The notes under the pieces: generated by a model
Seen by the model: the letters and a program-made list of their open reading frames with translations, nothing else
Told to the model about the DNA's origin: nothing
Database searches by the model: none
NCBI GenBank assembly: GCA_037576195.1
Contig: CM075104.1
Span: 11,052,211-11,116,210 of the forward strand
Length of the DNA stretch: 64,000 nt
Direction of reading: 5' to 3'
DNA from: Phytoseiulus persimilis
Lineage: Eukaryota; Arthropoda; Arachnida; Mesostigmata; Phytoseiidae
Shown: in pieces, positions 61,279-64,000 of the stretch
Layout of the letters: each line of letters begins with the position of its first letter
Position numbering within the stretch: position 1 is the first letter of the stretch
Position numbers and translations under genes: made by a program

Positions 61279-63445
61279 CGTCTCTTTCGGCTGTTCGCCA
61301 CTGCGACGGCCTGCCTGTGTTTGCGATCTGCGCGTCGGCGCTTTCGACCGTACGTTGGATCGACCGGCCGTGCATCGATCTGAGCGGCGGACGAGGAGAG
61401 TAAAAAACTGAGGAGACGTCGTGCCGCCCCAGTTCATTCGGGCTGGACGCGGTCGACACAGCCCCCAAAACCCTGGAGGATGCGGCTCGACAGTGTTTAT
61501 ATTCCGGTTGACAACTCTACCGTTTGACTAGTTTGTCGGCGAAAGGAAGGGCTTGGCTGGCTAGCTAGCTGACTGGTTAGCCGGTCGGCTAGCTTGCAAA
61601 CGATCTTGGTTTTCGTCCAGAAGATCCTTCTGGGAAAGAACAACAAGGAAGAAGAATCGACGACGACGTCGACCAGCGATGAGTGGACCCTCCCAACTGG
61701 TCTAACCAGCTAGCCGGTTGGTAGCCACTGTTTTGCCGTCGTCACCGAGCAACCGATAGGAGAAGCGAAGGAATAAAAAAGAAATCATGTGCTCCCTCAT
61801 GCTGTCGCCGTCATTCCATAATATGTACCACTGGAGAGGAGGATCGGACAGTCGCGCGGCCGGACCGACCGATGCACGGACGGCGAGTTCGGTGGAACAA
61901 CGGTGGAGAGAGGACGAGATAGCCATTTCCATCAAGCACGCCGGCCGTCGAGCCGCTCGAATCGTCGGCCACGTTCCGAGACGTGGCACTTCGGCATCCC
62001 CGCGTACTTCTTTCTTCGGTGGCCTTCTCCCCGTCTGGCTTCCTGCCGGAGCCACCTCCGGTCCTATCCGCCGGCACGGGAAGCCGAACGCCGGGATTTC
62101 CCCGACCGGGGAGAACATCGTTTGCATTTTTGATCGCGGATTCCGACCGGTCGGGATGATCACGCCCTTGTCGGACGGCTGGGAGATGCTGGGAAGAGGA
62201 ATGGAACAACAGCTCGCCGCACAACAAACCAACCGCCCCGTACGTCTGGACGCCCGTTTGTCCGTCCGTCCGTCCGCCGTGAGTTTCCCTGGCTGCCCGC
62301 CTGCTCGCTAGTCAACGGCCTTGGGCCCGCGGAGAGAGGCACTGCCAAGAGCAGCCGCTGGTGGTAATAGTTAGCGCTCACTCGTTCGTTCGTTCGGCTG
62401 CTCGCTCGCTCGTCCGCGGGCTCGGCTTGGCTCGGCTCAGCTCGACCTTGGCTATATTATCATCTGATAGTTAAGCATCACAGTCACCGGCCTGCCAACA
62501 CTTTTCGACTTTCAGGCAACGCTGCCGTTGCTCCCACTCAACGGGCATGCGTCGCGGTAGGCATTCGAAAGCAGGCCGAGAAACTCTCATTCGTTCAATC
62601 AATCAGTCAGGAGCCAAACTGCACATTTGGCCCACAGCCTACCTGGCGAGCGCGAGGTCGTCTCCGAACGATGGATTTCTGCCGCCGGCCAACTGACCCA
62701 CCCAGACGACCGACCGACCGTCTGCTTGCCGATCAAGGAAAGGAACAGGCCACCGACGGTTCTCCGCTACAACAATCCGAGTGTTTCGATTCGAGCCTAT
62801 GTAGACATATATGTTCCCCATCGAGGAGCCTCCGTCATCGGCGTCCCCGTGTGTCTCGGGGCTCGCCGGACTCTGCGGAGGGAGGAATGCTCCTCGTGCG
62901 AAAGCTCAGCCGAGCGATCGGCATCAATCGCGTGAAGAGGCGCGTTGGGCCACGGACCTCATATGGCATCCGGGCCGTGCTGTCGGACGAACACCCATTT
63001 CTAGCCCACCCACCGACTTTCTGTCCGTAACGGAGTGAAACTGATTGAGAAATCCATCGCCATCTCGGGTTGTGCTCCAATCTGCGAAGATCATTCCGCC
63101 TCCGCGGTGACAAGTTTCCTATTTCCTCGAGAGGGAGAGAGAGAGAGAGCACGGGAAGGAGAGCCACAGAGAGAATTCGGGAGAGTTATATAGCAGTAGC
63201 GAGACGATTATCTAACCCACGAGAGGATGCTTCCAGCGATGCTCGCTGAGGACGCCGGCGACGTGGACGCATTACCTTTAAAAGTAACGCTGCCTCATTC
63301 GGGCAACACAGCTTAATTTTGAGCAGGTATCATATCAACGAGACAGCGGGCCGGTCTGCCCGGTTGGCTCGCGCTCACTGTGCCAATGCGGCGCTGAGAG
63401 GCTTTTGAAGACTCTGGCTTCAAGCCTAAAATAAGGACATCTCGT

Positions 63446-63530
63446 GGCTAAGCTTGGTTAGATGGTTAGAGCGACCACGGAGGTCGAAGCCTTCTTCGGC
63501 GAACCCTGAGGTTTTCGAGCAAAGACTCGT
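63446..63530 (+). other. Weak tRNA-Ile-like 5' half
   Basis: TTGGTTAGATGGTTAGAGCG resembles the D-arm region of isoleucine tRNA genes, but the expected T arm (GGTTCGA) is missing; only GGTTTTCGAGC follows. It may be a decayed tRNA-derived SINE or coincidence. Confidence 0.15.
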
Positions 63531-64000
63531 CGGTCCGCGCGGACCGGTCCACCGCAGGATCCCCGCGCTTCCTCCTCCGGTGAGCGGTGTTCCTCGAGCC
63601 GGAACTGTCGATGATCTTGTGAGGGGGGGGGAGGGGGAACCCGCACACATCAGCCCCTCGAGCGCTCGAATGTAAAGTCGAACAGTTCCTCCGAGAGCTC
63701 GGTCGTCTCGCGGCGATATGGATGCTTCGAGGCTCCTGCTCGTATATCCCGTTCCGAGTTCGGGAGTTTGTGTGGAAAGCCGGCGACGCAAACACCGGGG
63801 ACCGGTATCGCGTGTGGAGCCTTCCTTCGCCCCATCCTGGTAGCGCGCTAGGCCGGAGGCCTTTCCTCTTTCGTCCGAAAATCAGGTCCAACTGCTGAGA
63901 CCGAAAACTGAAATTCACGCGCGACCGGCCGTGCATCTGTCCGGGTCTCAATCGGTTGATGGGAGATCTCGGTTCGCACTCTTCTCTCCTCCATGCAAGA

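Larger units (their letters stand above)
58804..64000. other. GC-rich 5' flank of the zinc-finger gene
   Basis: CG-rich sequence with TCGG, GTCC (62258-62277) and TCGT/CTCG tetranucleotide runs, a GA run near 63130-63149, and GGCTAGC words near 61556-61600. It resembles the LARP1 5' flank. The long plus frame at 59184-59900 is probably an effect of low stop density. Untranslated first exons are likely here but could not be placed. Confidence 0.45.

Overview
The window looks like nuclear DNA of an animal, most probably an arthropod. It holds split genes with short GT-AG introns, long asparagine, glutamine and proline runs in one protein, simple tetranucleotide repeats, and fossils of a Ty3/Gypsy element, a LINE and a hAT-like MITE. 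Base composition is close to balanced. A chelicerate (mite or tick) is my guess, but nothing here proves it. No rRNA, CRISPR array or prokaryotic operon was seen, and no tRNA gene is convincing.

Three protein genes are well supported, all on the minus strand. (1) LARP1, the La-related protein that binds the caps of TOP mRNAs, is read in 14 coding exons from 25181 down to 11210. The splice phases agree at every junction except the exon 3 acceptor, which is chosen by phase, and the model gives about 1282 residues. (2) A single-exon 402-residue PKA-like AGC kinase lies at 36535-37743 with a poly(A) signal just downstream. (3) A five-finger C2H2 zinc-finger protein of 467 residues is read in five exons from 58675 down to 54800, again with all phases consistent.

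Layout: 1-4600 has nothing recognisable. 4620-6700 is a degraded Ty3/Gypsy pol fossil. 7885-8530 is a diverged head-to-head inverted duplication whose third relative lies at 44609-44790. LARP1 fills 11210-25181, with a 6.3-kb intron at 13354-19644. 25182-32750 is a GC-rich, repeat-rich 5' flank. Two small unrecognised open frames sit at 32755-33368. The kinase follows. 42652-43231 is a MITE with a near-perfect 8-bp target duplication, next to a LINE reverse-transcriptase fragment at 43361-44020. 45857-46125 is a degenerate minisatellite. 47494-48665 holds two weak small-gene candidates behind TATA boxes. The zinc-finger gene and its GC-rich 5' flank close the window.

The three main genes do not form a pathway. 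LARP1 acts on cytoplasmic mRNA, the zinc-finger protein should act in the nucleus, and the kinase is a signalling enzyme. They are simply neighbours. The most unusual items are the intronless kinase with altered substrate-binding positions, the inverted duplication, and the candidate small genes. I did not find a clear new system.
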